Source of the DNA: Nitrospira sp.
Lineage (GTDB): Bacteria; Nitrospirota; Nitrospiria; Nitrospirales; Nitrospiraceae
Direction: 5' to 3'
DNA: 64,000 nucleotides
Assembly: GCA_016873435.1 (NCBI GenBank)
Contig: VGXF01000004.1
Location: forward strand, 60,206-124,205
Below are positions 27,319-37,842 of this stretch, in pieces (positions within the stretch are counted from its first letter, which is position 1; each line of letters opens with the position of its first letter). Made by a program: the position numbers and the translations under genes. The notes under the pieces were generated by a model that was not told the DNA's origin, ran no database searches, and saw only the letters and a list, made by a program, of their open reading frames with translations.

Positions 27319-29805
27319 ATGACGCCTCCACAGACGACCCATCCGGTCGAAGTCAAAACCGCACCGATCCCCGCGCATATCCGTGAGGAGATCGAGGTGT
27401 TTGAAGAGGAAGTGCGTAAGATGCTCGCGGGCGACCTGTCCGTGGACATCTTCAAGCCCTTCCGCCTCCAGCACGGCATCTACGGCCAGCGCCAGCCGGG
27501 GGTGAACATGGTCCGCGTCAAGATCCCCTTCGGCGGACTTACGGCTAACCAGTTGCGCCGAATGGCTGAGATGGCCGAGACCTACGCTACCGGCGTCGGG
27601 CACGTCACCACGCGCCAGGACATCCAGATGCATTTCGTTCCGCTCAAGGACGTCGGCACGATCATGCGCGGCCTGGCCGAAGTCGGCCTAACAACCCGCG
27701 AGGCCTGCGCCAATACGGTGCGCAACGTCACGGCCTGCCATCTCGCAGGCATCTGCCAGGGCGAGGTCTTTGACGTGACGCCCTACGCCAAAACCGTGGC
27801 GCTACATCTCTTGCGCAATCCGCTCAATCAGAGTCTTCCGCGCAAGTTCAAGATTGCCTTCTCCGGCTGCCGCCATGATTGCGCGCTCACACCGATCCAC
27901 GATATCGGCCTGCTCGCCGCCAAGCGCGAGGACGGCATGATCGGCTTCCGTATGGTGGTGGGCGGCGGGCTGGGCTCCGCGCCGCGCATTGCACAGGTGC
28001 TGCGCCAGTTCGTGCCGATGAACGAGCTGATCCCGACTATCGAAGCCGTTATCAAGGTCTTCGACACGCTCGGTAACCGCAAGAATCGCAACAAGGCGCG
28101 CATGAAGTTCATCATCGAGAAGCTGGGCTTCAAGGAATTCGCGCGGCGGTGGGAGGAGGCCTACGCATCCATGGGGTACGCGCGACCCGACCACGCGTCG
28201 ATCAACCTGCTAACGCACCAGGACGACCCGGTGCCGCTCATCATGCCGGCGTCGGTGAAGTCCAACGGCGGCGGCAACGCGGGGAACGGGCAGACGGCCA
28301 TCAAGCAGGAGACGCCGTTTCAGATGTGGACGCGGACGAACGTTGTGCCGCAGAAACAGGCGGGCTATGCGGCGGTCGTGATCAAGCTCCAGATGGGCGA
28401 CGTGACATCGCAGCAGATGCTGGCCGTCGCGGATATGGCCGAGCGCTACTCCAACGGAAATCTTAGGACCACGATCAACCAGAATCTGATCGTCCGCTGG
28501 GTACCAGAAACGGCGGTGCGGGCACTCTACGACGATCTCGCCGCCGTCGCGCTGGCCGATCCCGGCGCCGAACTGGTCGAGGACATCATCGCCTGCCCGG
28601 GCACTGATACCTGCGGTCTGGGCATCACGTCATCCAAGGGCATGGCGCGTGCCATGGCCGAGGTCTTTCCGCCCGGCCGCGTGCCTGCAGACTTGAAAGA
28701 CGTGAGCGTGAAGATCAGCGGCTGCCACAATTCCTGCGCGCAGCATCACATCGCCACGATCGGCCTGCACGGCGTGGGCAAGCGGATGGGCGAGCATGTG
28801 GCGCCCTACTATGAACTGCACCTGGGTGGGCGGGTGGACGGCGAGGCAAAGATCGGCCAGATGACGGTCAAGTTACCAGCGCGACGCGTGCCGGAGGCGA
28901 TCGGCCATCTCGTCGAGGTCTATCGGCGTGACCGCAAGACAAACGAGAGTCTGCCGGCCTTCATCGATCGTGTCGGCAAGGCAGCACTTAAAGAGGAATT
29001 GATCTCCTACACGATCGCGCCAACCTTCGAGGAGGACCCGACTTTCTATTACGACTGGGAAGGCGACGCGCCGTTTATTACCGAGGACCTCGGTCCGGGC
29101 GAATGCGCCGGCGGCGCGTTGGAAATGATGGGCGACCGGATTCTCGAGGCGGAGCAGGAGCTCTATCAGGGCAAGCTACTCGTCGAGAAGCACCAGTACT
29201 CGGTCTCCGTAAACAAATCCTACCGTGCGGTGCTGGCGGCGGCCAAGGCGATGTTGGTCACCGAAGGCCTCGATCCCTCCACGGATGCGGAGACATTCAG
29301 CGAGTTCGAGCAGCGCATCGCGGCCAAGGGCGTGGTGCCGGCGTCGCACCGAAATCTGTCCAGGGAATTCGGCAACCTCGGGCCAAAAGATACGACGCAG
29401 CAATTTGCCCAGGCCAAGGTGGAGTTTGCACGCGGCTTCGTGCAGGTCTGCAAGACAGCCATCGACCAGGTTGGCCGTGATCTCAAGCTGAAGTCAGTGG
29501 AACTGGGGGCCGCGGCGCCGAAGCCCGCGCCGGCCCCTGCGGCCACGCAGGAGGGGCCGTCCACGACCGGCGCGCCGGTGTACGATCTACGCGGCGTCGC
29601 CTGCCCGCTGAATTACGTCAAGACCAAACTGAAACTCGAGATGATGGATGCGGGCGAGCAGCTGGAAATCTGGCTGGATGCGGGGGAGCCAATCAAGAAC
29701 GTGCCGATGAGCCTCCGCAACGACGGGCACAAAATTCTTCTGGAAGAACCGCTACAAGCGGAGAAGGTGCACTTCAAGGTGCTGGTGGAGAAGGTGGACG
29801 GCTGA
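27319..29805 (+). CDS. Sulfite/nitrite reductase fused to helical and TusA domains
   Basis: Siroheme enzyme expected to reduce sulfite to sulfide with six electrons, probably from ferredoxin. At 828 residues it is longer than ordinary assimilatory reductases. Residues 1-560 hold the duplicated reductase fold. The later half has C426-x5-C432 and C469-x3-C473, the usual 4Fe-4S/siroheme ligands; the earlier half also has C140-x5-C146 and C184-x3-C188. Residues about 590-715 are an alpha-helical (HEPN-like) domain. After a Pro/Ala linker, residues 755-828 are a TusA-like sulfur-carrier domain with CP at 762-763. The cys context supports sulfite as substrate. Confidence 0.88.
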   Translation: MTPPQTTHPVEVKTAPIPAHIREEIEVFEEEVRKMLAGDLSVDIFKPFRLQHGIYGQRQPGVNMVRVKIPFGGLTANQLRRMAEMAETYATGVGHVTTRQDIQMHFVPLKDVGTIMRGLAEVGLTTREACANTVRNVTACHLAGICQGEVFDVTPYAKTVALHLLRNPLNQSLPRKFKIAFSGCRHDCALTPIHDIGLLAAKREDGMIGFRMVVGGGLGSAPRIAQVLRQFVPMNELIPTIEAVIKVFDTLGNRKNRNKARMKFIIEKLGFKEFARRWEEAYASMGYARPDHASINLLTHQDDPVPLIMPASVKSNGGGNAGNGQTAIKQETPFQMWTRTNVVPQKQAGYAAVVIKLQMGDVTSQQMLAVADMAERYSNGNLRTTINQNLIVRWVPETAVRALYDDLAAVALADPGAELVEDIIACPGTDTCGLGITSSKGMARAMAEVFPPGRVPADLKDVSVKISGCHNSCAQHHIATIGLHGVGKRMGEHVAPYYELHLGGRVDGEAKIGQMTVKLPARRVPEAIGHLVEVYRRDRKTNESLPAFIDRVGKAALKEELISYTIAPTFEEDPTFYYDWEGDAPFITEDLGPGECAGGALEMMGDRILEAEQELYQGKLLVEKHQYSVSVNKSYRAVLAAAKAMLVTEGLDPSTDAETFSEFEQRIAAKGVVPASHRNLSREFGNLGPKDTTQQFAQAKVEFARGFVQVCKTAIDQVGRDLKLKSVELGAAAPKPAPAPAATQEGPSTTGAPVYDLRGVACPLNYVKTKLKLEMMDAGEQLEIWLDAGEPIKNVPMSLRNDGHKILLEEPLQAEKVHFKVLVEKVDG

Positions 29806-29808
29806 AAC

Positions 29809-30531
29809 ATGACGGGCCCGATTCAACAAAAGATACGGCCAACAAACGAGGCGCTCAAGGCACTGAGCGACTCGTTCGAGTCGAAACAGCCGCAAGACGT
29901 GCTGGCCTATGCACTTAAGCAGTATGGCTCGAACATCCTCCTGGCCTGCAGCTTTGGCGTGGAGGACGTTGTGCTTGTGGACATGATCCAGAAGATCGCC
30001 CCACGAACGAAGCTCTTCTATCTGGACACGGATTTTCTGTTCAAGGAAACGCACGACGTGAAGGACCGCGTGATCGCCAGGTACGGGCTGAAGCCCGAGC
30101 AAATCATCCAGATGCAATCGCTCCTGACGCCCGAGCAGCAGGCGGCGCAGTACGGCGACGCGCTCTGGTCGCGCACACCGGACCAGTGCTGCCAATTGCG
30201 GAAAATTGAACCGCTGACGCGCGTATTGAAGGGCTATGCGGCCTGGATCACGGGTATCCGGCGCGACCAGGCCCCCGCACGCGCGGGTGCGGGCTTGGTC
30301 GAATGGGACCAGAAGTTCAATCTGGTGAAATTTAATCCGCTGGCAAAATGGAAAGCCGAAGACGTGTGGGGCTATATCAAAGTGTACGACGTGCCGTACA
30401 ACGAACTGCACGACCGAAACTATCCCAGCATCGGCTGCACCCACTGCACCGCACCGGTGATGCCGGGCGAAGATCCCCGTTCGGGTCGCTGGAAAAACTT
30501 CGCCAAGACCGAGTGCGGGCTGCACAAGTAA
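29809..30531 (+). CDS. cysH: Adenylyl-sulfate (APS) reductase, CysH family
   Basis: Reduces activated sulfate to sulfite. The 240-residue protein has the PP-loop-like core (SFGVEDVVLVDMI, FYLDTDFLF), the CC pair in DQCCQLRK and the CxxC in GCTHCTAPV. These four cysteines are the 4Fe-4S ligands that mark APS-type rather than PAPS-type reductases. The catalytic cysteine is in ECGLHK at the very end. So the pathway here should use APS directly. It follows the reductase by three bases and matches cysD/cysN downstream. Confidence 0.92.
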   Translation: MTGPIQQKIRPTNEALKALSDSFESKQPQDVLAYALKQYGSNILLACSFGVEDVVLVDMIQKIAPRTKLFYLDTDFLFKETHDVKDRVIARYGLKPEQIIQMQSLLTPEQQAAQYGDALWSRTPDQCCQLRKIEPLTRVLKGYAAWITGIRRDQAPARAGAGLVEWDQKFNLVKFNPLAKWKAEDVWGYIKVYDVPYNELHDRNYPSIGCTHCTAPVMPGEDPRSGRWKNFAKTECGLHK

Positions 30532-30555
30532 TCTCTACAACAGCGTACGGACGAG

Positions 30556-31602
30556 TTGGCCATGGGCATGCAAGAGTTTATTGCGAAAATCGGCGTGGGG
30601 CAGAAGGCCTCGAAGGATCTCACGTGGGACGAGGCCAAGCAGGCGATGCGCCTGCTGATCGAGGGCCAGGCCACGCCTGCGCAAGTCGGGGCATTTCTGC
30701 TTGCGATGCGCTTCAAGATGGAGTCGGTCACCGAAATGGCGGCCTTCACCGCCGCCGCGAAGGCCTATGTTGCACCGCTGCCCGTGCCGCCCGGCCTGGC
30801 GCTAGTGGATCTGCCGGTCTATGCGGGTAAGCAGGATACGTTTCATGCGTCGATTGGATCTGCTGTTGTCGCGGCAGCCAGCGGAGCCGCGGTTCTCATG
30901 CACGGTCACGACATCATTCCAAACCGGCCCGGTCCGGCCAGCGTGCTGGCGCAGCTCGGGATCGCGACTGAATTGGCACCGAAGCAGGCGGCAGATGAAC
31001 TGGCAACGAAAGGGTTTGCCTATCTCGATATGGCGCTCTACCACCCGCCGGTCGCGCGCTTTCTCGATCTGCGGCTGGAGTTGGGCGTTCGTAACCTGTT
31101 CCATCCCGTGGCCCGGATGCTGAACCCCGCCCGCGCACCGGCCCAGATCATCGGTCTCACGCATCCACCCTATTTCGAAAAGACGGCGGAAGCCCTCGCG
31201 ATGCTCGGCACAAAGCAGGCGCTGATCCTCCGCGGCGTGGAGGGTGCCCCGGAGCTGTCACTCGCGTCGGTCACGAAGGCGCTGGAACTGCGCGGGGAGC
31301 GGATCACGCCGATGTCGCTGCAGCCGAAAGACGCGGGCCTGGCGATGGGTACCCACCAGCCGATGGCGGGCTTCCCGCCTGGGCAAGCTCACAGGGAAGC
31401 TGAATTGCTGCGGAAAATTCTGGCCTATCAATTGGCTGGAGGACAGCGCGACTGGATCGTTATGAACGCGGCGCTGCTGCTCTACGTGGCCGGCAAAAGC
31501 GCGACCGTCCAGGCCGGCGCCAAACTGGCACAGCAGACACTCGAGTCTGGCGCGGCAGCAAAGAAACTGTCGGAGTTGGCAACGGGAGTAGCGGTCAAAT
31601 GA
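30556..31602 (+). CDS. Anthranilate phosphoribosyltransferase-like protein (TrpD2/YbiB type)
   Basis: A 348-residue protein with the glycosyltransferase-3 fold of TrpD: the N-terminal helical domain [29 protein letters not shown] is typical. True TrpD motifs are missing. The GTGGD phosphoribosyl-pyrophosphate loop reads [12 protein letters not shown] (about residues 92-103), and the HGNR region reads [13 protein letters not shown]. It is therefore unlikely to make phosphoribosyl-anthranilate and better fits TrpD2/YbiB proteins, some of which bind nucleic acid. It sits between cysH and cysD, overlapping cysD by four bases, so a sulfur-linked role is implied but unknown. Confidence 0.75.
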   Translation: MAMGMQEFIAKIGVGQKASKDLTWDEAKQAMRLLIEGQATPAQVGAFLLAMRFKMESVTEMAAFTAAAKAYVAPLPVPPGLALVDLPVYAGKQDTFHASIGSAVVAAASGAAVLMHGHDIIPNRPGPASVLAQLGIATELAPKQAADELATKGFAYLDMALYHPPVARFLDLRLELGVRNLFHPVARMLNPARAPAQIIGLTHPPYFEKTAEALAMLGTKQALILRGVEGAPELSLASVTKALELRGERITPMSLQPKDAGLAMGTHQPMAGFPPGQAHREAELLRKILAYQLAGGQRDWIVMNAALLLYVAGKSATVQAGAKLAQQTLESGAAAKKLSELATGVAVK

Positions 31603-32396
31603 AGCATTTACGGCAGCTGGAAGATCAAAGCGTCTATATTTTCCGCGAAGCCTACAAGAACTTCGACAACCTCGGCATGCTCTGGTCCATGGGCAAGGAC
31701 TCGACGGTGCTCCTGTGGCTTGCGCGCAAGGCCTTCTTTGGCCAGGTGCCCTTCCCGCTACTGCACGTGGATACAAGCTACAAGATTCCCGCGATGATCG
31801 AGTATCGCGACCGGCTGGCCCGCGAATGGCGCCTCAATCTCGTCGTCGGCCAGAACAAGGAAGCACTCGCCAAGGGCATGAATCATACGCTGGGGCGGGT
31901 CGAATGCTGCACGGCCCTCAAAACAATGGGCCTCAAAAATCTCATCGCGGAGAAGGGCTACACGGGGATCATCCTGGGCGTGCGGGCCGACGAGGAGGGC
32001 ACGCGCGCCAAGGAGCGGTATTTTTCCCCGCGCGACAAGCACGGCGACTGGGATTTTCGCGACCAGCCGCCCGAATTGTGGGATCAATACAAGACGACGT
32101 TCCCGCCGGGGACGCACATCCGTATCCATCCGCTGTTGGACTGGACCGAGATCAACATTTGGGAATACATCAAGCTCGAAAACATTCCTTTCATCGATCT
32201 CTATCTCGACAAGGGCGACGGCACGCGCTATCGCAGCCTCGGCTGCGCGCCTTGCACCTTACCGATCAGGTCGACGGCCAAAACGGTGGACGACATCATC
32301 GAGGAGCTGCGCCATACGAACGTGGCCGAGCGGGCGGGCCGCGCCCAGGACGAGGGCCGCGGCATGGAGCTATTAAGAAAAGACGGGTACATGTAA
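31599..32396 (+). CDS. cysD: Sulfate adenylyltransferase subunit 2
   Basis: Adenylates sulfate with ATP to form APS; the energy comes from GTP hydrolysis by CysN. The 265-residue protein has the PP-loop [17 protein letters not shown] near residues 28-44, [11 protein letters not shown], and the characteristic [20 protein letters not shown] (about residues 128-147). It is somewhat shorter than the roughly 300-residue enterobacterial CysD but no core motif is missing. Its start overlaps the TrpD-like gene and cysN follows by three bases, indicating tight coupling. Confidence 0.93.
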   Translation: MKHLRQLEDQSVYIFREAYKNFDNLGMLWSMGKDSTVLLWLARKAFFGQVPFPLLHVDTSYKIPAMIEYRDRLAREWRLNLVVGQNKEALAKGMNHTLGRVECCTALKTMGLKNLIAEKGYTGIILGVRADEEGTRAKERYFSPRDKHGDWDFRDQPPELWDQYKTTFPPGTHIRIHPLLDWTEINIWEYIKLENIPFIDLYLDKGDGTRYRSLGCAPCTLPIRSTAKTVDDIIEELRHTNVAERAGRAQDEGRGMELLRKDGYM

Positions 32397-32399
32397 GCC

Positions 32400-34250
<1,851 letters not shown>

Positions 34251-34256
34251 GTTGGT

Positions 34257-34286
34257 TTGACTGGTCCAAAAACCCTGTGCTACGGT
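34257..34286 (+). promoter_or_regulatory. Candidate promoter of mrp
   Basis: TTGACT (34257-34262), 18 bases, TACGGT (34281-34286), which keeps the key first, second and last -10 bases. It begins seven bases after the cysN stop. The leader that follows carries a bipartite stem: AAAGG (34309-34313) with CCTTT (34353-34357) and AGCGAG (34320-34325) with CTCGCT (34347-34352). The mrp ATG lies 18 bases after that structure. Confidence 0.4.
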
Positions 34287-34375
34287 ATTTACTAAAGAGG
34301 ATGTGGCGAAAGGGAGTGAAGCGAGCAGCTATCTCGTGCCTCTAGACTCGCTCCTTTGGCCTGCGACAATGTTAT

Positions 34376-35293
34376 ATGGCTGATAAAGATCTCAGGACAA
34401 TCCTCGGCAATCTCCAGTACAGCGACGACGCGAAAGTCGTCCAGCAGATCACCGAGCAGATGAAACAGGTCCAGGCCCGCATGGCTGGGATCAGGCACAA
34501 GCTCGTCGTAATGAGCGGCAAGGGCGGCGTCGGCAAGAGTATGACGACGATCAACCTCGCACTCGCGCTGGCCCGGCTCGGACACAAGGTCGGCGTACTG
34601 GATGTGGACCTGAACGGCCCCTGCGTCCCGCGCATGCTGGGGATGCACGGTCAGTCACTGACAATCACTCCCGACGGCGCCACGCCGCCGGTCGGTCCGT
34701 TGAACATGAAAGTTGCCTCGATGGATTTCTTCCTCGGTGACGCCTCGCCGGTGCGGTGGAAGGGCCCAATGGATGTCAGCCCCGTCTGGCTAGGCCTGAT
34801 GGAAATGAACGTGATCCGCGAATTCTTGGCCGACGTGAAATGGGGCGAGCTGGACTATCTTCTGGTCGACCTGCCGCCCGGGGCCGCGGCCGACAAGCCG
34901 CCAGTGATCGCGGGCTACATTCCCGATCTCGACGGTGCGATCGTCGTGACCACGCCCTCAGAAGTGGCCTCCGACGTCGTCCAGAAATCCGTGTCCTACG
35001 CGCGTGACATGGGCATCAAGGTCCTCGGCATGGTCGAGAACATGAGCGAATACCGCTGCCCCGCCTGCGGCGTCGAGTCTGCCCTCTTTGAGGGCGATAC
35101 GCAGGCCCTGTGCGATGCCTTGAATGTCCCGCTGCTCGGGCGCATTCCCTTCGATCGGACCTTTGCCAAAACCTTCGACAAGGGGGAGCCGTTACTCGAT
35201 CCGACCTATCCCACGATCAAAAAATACCTGGACGTGGCCGGACGGATCATCCAGATTGTGGACCTCAAAAAGGTCTTGGCTCAAAAGCTCTAG
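34376..35293 (+). CDS. mrp: Mrp/ApbC family Fe-S cluster carrier ATPase
   Basis: P-loop ATPase of the Mrp/NBP35 group that carries or inserts Fe-S clusters. The 305-residue protein has a deviant Walker A SGKGGVGKSMTTINLALAL (about residues 45-63), a Walker B DYLLVDLPPGAAADKPPV and the cluster-binding CPAC in MSEYRCPACGVES (near residues 222-234). The next gene is a zinc-ribbon/PCP_red protein 20 bases downstream. A role in supplying Fe-S enzymes such as the neighbouring sulfite and APS reductases is plausible but not shown. Confidence 0.88.
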   Translation: MADKDLRTILGNLQYSDDAKVVQQITEQMKQVQARMAGIRHKLVVMSGKGGVGKSMTTINLALALARLGHKVGVLDVDLNGPCVPRMLGMHGQSLTITPDGATPPVGPLNMKVASMDFFLGDASPVRWKGPMDVSPVWLGLMEMNVIREFLADVKWGELDYLLVDLPPGAAADKPPVIAGYIPDLDGAIVVTTPSEVASDVVQKSVSYARDMGIKVLGMVENMSEYRCPACGVESALFEGDTQALCDALNVPLLGRIPFDRTFAKTFDKGEPLLDPTYPTIKKYLDVAGRIIQIVDLKKVLAQKL

Positions 35294-35313
35294 GGGTATA
35301 TAAAGGAGCCGCC

Positions 35314-36063
35314 ATGAAGTTCGTTTGTCTGAATTGTGAAACGTATATGACCTTCCAGAAGGTCGAAAAGCCCGCAGAAGGCTCGCTGGGCGTGTTCTTT
35401 GTCTGCCCGTCCTGCAACGCCAAGTTTTCGATGGTGACCAACCCGGGTGAAACTCAGATGGTCAGCTCGTTGGGCGTGCAGCTTGGCGGACGCAGCGTGG
35501 CGGCGCAGCCCTTCGAAATGACTCGCGGCACTCTGAAAGACGAAGCGCAGGCGGGCTCGGGGCAAATGGCGGCCTATTTAAACGAAAAGATTCAGGCCGG
35601 ACAGCCCGCCTCTACTAAAGCTTCGGCCGGCGCCCCTGCCTCGGCGAGCGGGGAAACCAAAAGCGGCGGCTGCCCTTTCTCGGCCATGGTCGCGCAGATG
35701 GGCCTGACCGGCTCGGACATGAAAGCCGGCGCGGCGTCCTCCTTCACGTGGAGCGCGGATGCCAGGGACAAGCTCGAAAAGCTGCCCGCCTTCGTGCAGC
35801 CGATGGTCAAGGCCAGCGTAGAGGCTTACGCGCGCAAGCACGGCTACGCGAATATCACGCTGCAAGTGATGGACGATTCCAAGAACGATTCAAATGGCAT
35901 CGCCTGGACGCAGGACGCGGAGCAGCGGCTGGAAAACATCCCGGATTTCATCCGCCCGATGGCGCGCCGCGAGATCGAGCGCATCGCCAAGGAACGCGGC
36001 CTAGCCTCTGTCACCGCGCAGGTGATGGACGAGGCCAAAGACAAGTTCATGAAATTCATGTGA
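35314..36063 (+). CDS. Zinc-ribbon protein with two PCP_red domains
   Basis: A 249-residue protein. ATG 35314 has AAAGGAG just upstream; a longer frame overlaps mrp. Residues 5-34 hold a zinc ribbon (C5-x2-C8, C31-x2-C34). After a low-complexity Ala/Ser stretch with a lone Cys120, two copies of the PCP_red motif follow, at about 145-188 (WSADARDKLEKLPAFVQPM) and 197-242 (WTQDAEQRLENIPDFIRPMA). PCP_red is known at the C-terminus of the BchB/ChlB subunit of light-independent protochlorophyllide reductase. Outside phototrophs its role is unclear. It follows mrp, which suggests an Fe-S or metal link. Confidence 0.75.
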   Translation: MKFVCLNCETYMTFQKVEKPAEGSLGVFFVCPSCNAKFSMVTNPGETQMVSSLGVQLGGRSVAAQPFEMTRGTLKDEAQAGSGQMAAYLNEKIQAGQPASTKASAGAPASASGETKSGGCPFSAMVAQMGLTGSDMKAGAASSFTWSADARDKLEKLPAFVQPMVKASVEAYARKHGYANITLQVMDDSKNDSNGIAWTQDAEQRLENIPDFIRPMARREIERIAKERGLASVTAQVMDEAKDKFMKFM

Positions 36064-36878
36064 CGCGCTGGCGTGCGGCTCACACCTCGAGGCTCGAGGC
36101 AAAACTGAGGCTCATCCGGTCATTCGGATGGGCCTTTTTCTTATCCCTGGCGCTTACTGTCGCGTGTTTTGCCAACGTGGTCCTGGCCCAGCTCGGTGAA
36201 TCGTCCCCTGGAAGCGGCCAGGAAACCATACACGAGCACGAAAATAACCCGGGCGGAACCACTGCCAAAGGACCTCATTGGGAAGGCTCACCAGAAGGGA
36301 TTGCGTATTCCGAACGCAATCATCACCTTGCCGGCATCGCTGTCATTCTCATCGGTCTCATCGAATTGCGGGAAGCGCTCTTGGCCCGCTGGCTGGCCTG
36401 GTCGCGGTTTCTCGCGCCAGCGGCCCTGTTCGGCGCAGGCGCCTTCCTCCTGATTTGGAGCGACCACGGAGCCTGGCCGATCGGCTCAATGAGCTTCGCG
36501 GAGAGCTTCTTCGGCCACGACCACGAGATCATCCAGCACAAGACGTACGGCATCCTGCTGTGCGCCGTGGGCATCGTCGAAGCGCTGCGGCGCGCGGGCC
36601 GGCTGGTGCACGCGGCCTGGAGGCTGCCGCTGCCGGTCTTCGCCATCATCGGCGGGGCAATACTCTTCATGCACAGTCATGGTGCTCATCCCTCCGCGCA
36701 GAAGATCGCGCTGCATCATGCCGTGATGCAAACACTGGCCGTTCTCGCCGGCTCCTGTCGGCTTGTCTCCATGAGCATGGCACAAACGGCGGCGCGGGGC
36801 GGGGCATCGAAGCTGGATTTGCTCTGGGCCGTGCTGATTCTTGCCATCGGCCTCCAGTTGCTCTGCTATTCCGAGTAG
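36060..36878 (+). CDS. Histidine-rich polytopic membrane protein
   Basis: A 272-residue inner-membrane protein I cannot place firmly. It starts at GTG 36060, overlapping the preceding stop as GTGA. The first hydrophobic segment is GWAFFLSLALTVACFANVVL, followed by a His/Glu-rich loop (HEHENN, HWEG, NHHLAG). About six further membrane spans carry scattered histidines (HDHE, HSHGAH, HH). The pattern recalls metal-related or copper-resistance-type membrane proteins, but no defining motif is seen. It is probably co-transcribed with mrp and the PCP_red gene. Confidence 0.65.
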   Translation: MTRWRAAHTSRLEAKLRLIRSFGWAFFLSLALTVACFANVVLAQLGESSPGSGQETIHEHENNPGGTTAKGPHWEGSPEGIAYSERNHHLAGIAVILIGLIELREALLARWLAWSRFLAPAALFGAGAFLLIWSDHGAWPIGSMSFAESFFGHDHEIIQHKTYGILLCAVGIVEALRRAGRLVHAAWRLPLPVFAIIGGAILFMHSHGAHPSAQKIALHHAVMQTLAVLAGSCRLVSMSMAQTAARGGASKLDLLWAVLILAIGLQLLCYSE

Positions 36879-36886
36879 GAGGTGCG

Positions 36887-37030
36887 ATGGACGGGGCGGC
36901 GTCCAAAAACCCGCTGCTCGGCTCGCCCCTCTTGCTCGGCATCGCCCTCTGGAACAGTCTTGTCGCCGTCTGCGCAACCAAACATTCGGAACGGTTTTCC
37001 CGCGTTGACTGTGCAGGGGAACACCGATAG
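36887..37030 (+). CDS. Candidate 47-residue small membrane protein
   Basis: ATG 36887 is preceded two bases away by AGGAGGTG, one of the best ribosome binding sites in the window. The 47-residue product has one hydrophobic span (SPLLLGIALWNSLVAVCA) and a short basic/acidic tail with two cysteines. It begins eight bases after the membrane-protein stop and would be part of that transcript. Its end overlaps the yebC promoter. There is no recognised homologue, and the strong site could instead be chance. Confidence 0.45.
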   Translation: MDGAASKNPLLGSPLLLGIALWNSLVAVCATKHSERFSRVDCAGEHR

Positions 37031-37033
37031 AAT
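37005..37033 (+). promoter_or_regulatory. Strong candidate promoter of yebC-ruvA-ruvB
   Basis: TTGACT (37005-37010), 17 bases, TAGAAT (37028-37033), optimal spacing and one mismatch in each box. The yebC ATG lies 44 bases downstream. Confidence 0.65.
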
Positions 37034-37077
37034 GCCTCCCTGTTTCGTGTCCATATTTAGGAAGGCGAGCACGCTCC

Positions 37078-37833
37078 ATGGGCGGCCACAGTCATTGGGC
37101 AACGATCAAGCGGCACAAGTCCGCGCAGGATGCCAAGCGCGGCAAGATTTTCACGCGCATCATCCGCGAGCTGACCATCGCGGCCCGGTCCGGCGGCGAC
37201 CCCAACGGCAACCCGCGCCTACGGCTGGCCATTGCCAAGGCGAAGGAGGCCAACATGCCGGGCGACACGCTCAAGAAAGCCATCCAGCGTGGCACGGGCG
37301 AACTGCCGGGCGTGACCTACGAGGAATTTACGCTGGAAGGATACGGCCCGGGCGGGACGGCGCTGCTGCTGGAAATCACCTCAGACAATCGCAACCGCAC
37401 AGTCGCGGAAATCCGAAGCCTTTTTACGAAGAACGCCGGCAACATGGCAGAAGCCGGCGCCGTGGCCTGGCAGTTTCATAAAAAAGGCGTGCTGACTGTA
37501 GAGCGCAGCAAGGTCGACGAGGACAAGCTCCTGTCACTCGCCCTGGATGCCGGAGCAGAGGACGTGAAGTCCGGCGAGAAGGCCTTTGAGGTCATCACCG
37601 AGCCGACCGATTTCGAGGCCGTGAAGAAGGCGCTGGCTGACGCCACGATCCAGACGGCGTTGGCCGAAATCTCCTTTGTCCCACAGAACACGATCAAGCT
37701 GGACGAAAAGAACGCCGAACAGATGCTCAAGCTCATGGAAATTCTCGACGAGCACGACGACGTGCAGAAGGTGCACGCCAATTTCGACATTTCTGACGAG
37801 GTCATGGAGAAAGTCGCCGCAGCAGCAGGTTAA
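37078..37833 (+). CDS. yebC: YebC/PmpR family regulator or translation factor
   Basis: A 251-residue YebC-type protein: MGGHSHWATIKRHKSAQDAK at the start, NMPGDTLKKAIQRGTGE near residues 59-75 and the family core YGPGGTALLLEITSDNRNRT. Members have been described as DNA-binding regulators and, more recently, as ribosome-associated factors that relieve stalling. Here it lies nine bases before ruvA. ruvC, which often sits between yebC and ruvA, is missing. Confidence 0.93.
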   Translation: MGGHSHWATIKRHKSAQDAKRGKIFTRIIRELTIAARSGGDPNGNPRLRLAIAKAKEANMPGDTLKKAIQRGTGELPGVTYEEFTLEGYGPGGTALLLEITSDNRNRTVAEIRSLFTKNAGNMAEAGAVAWQFHKKGVLTVERSKVDEDKLLSLALDAGAEDVKSGEKAFEVITEPTDFEAVKKALADATIQTALAEISFVPQNTIKLDEKNAEQMLKLMEILDEHDDVQKVHANFDISDEVMEKVAAAAG

Positions 37834-37842
37834 CCGAACGAT

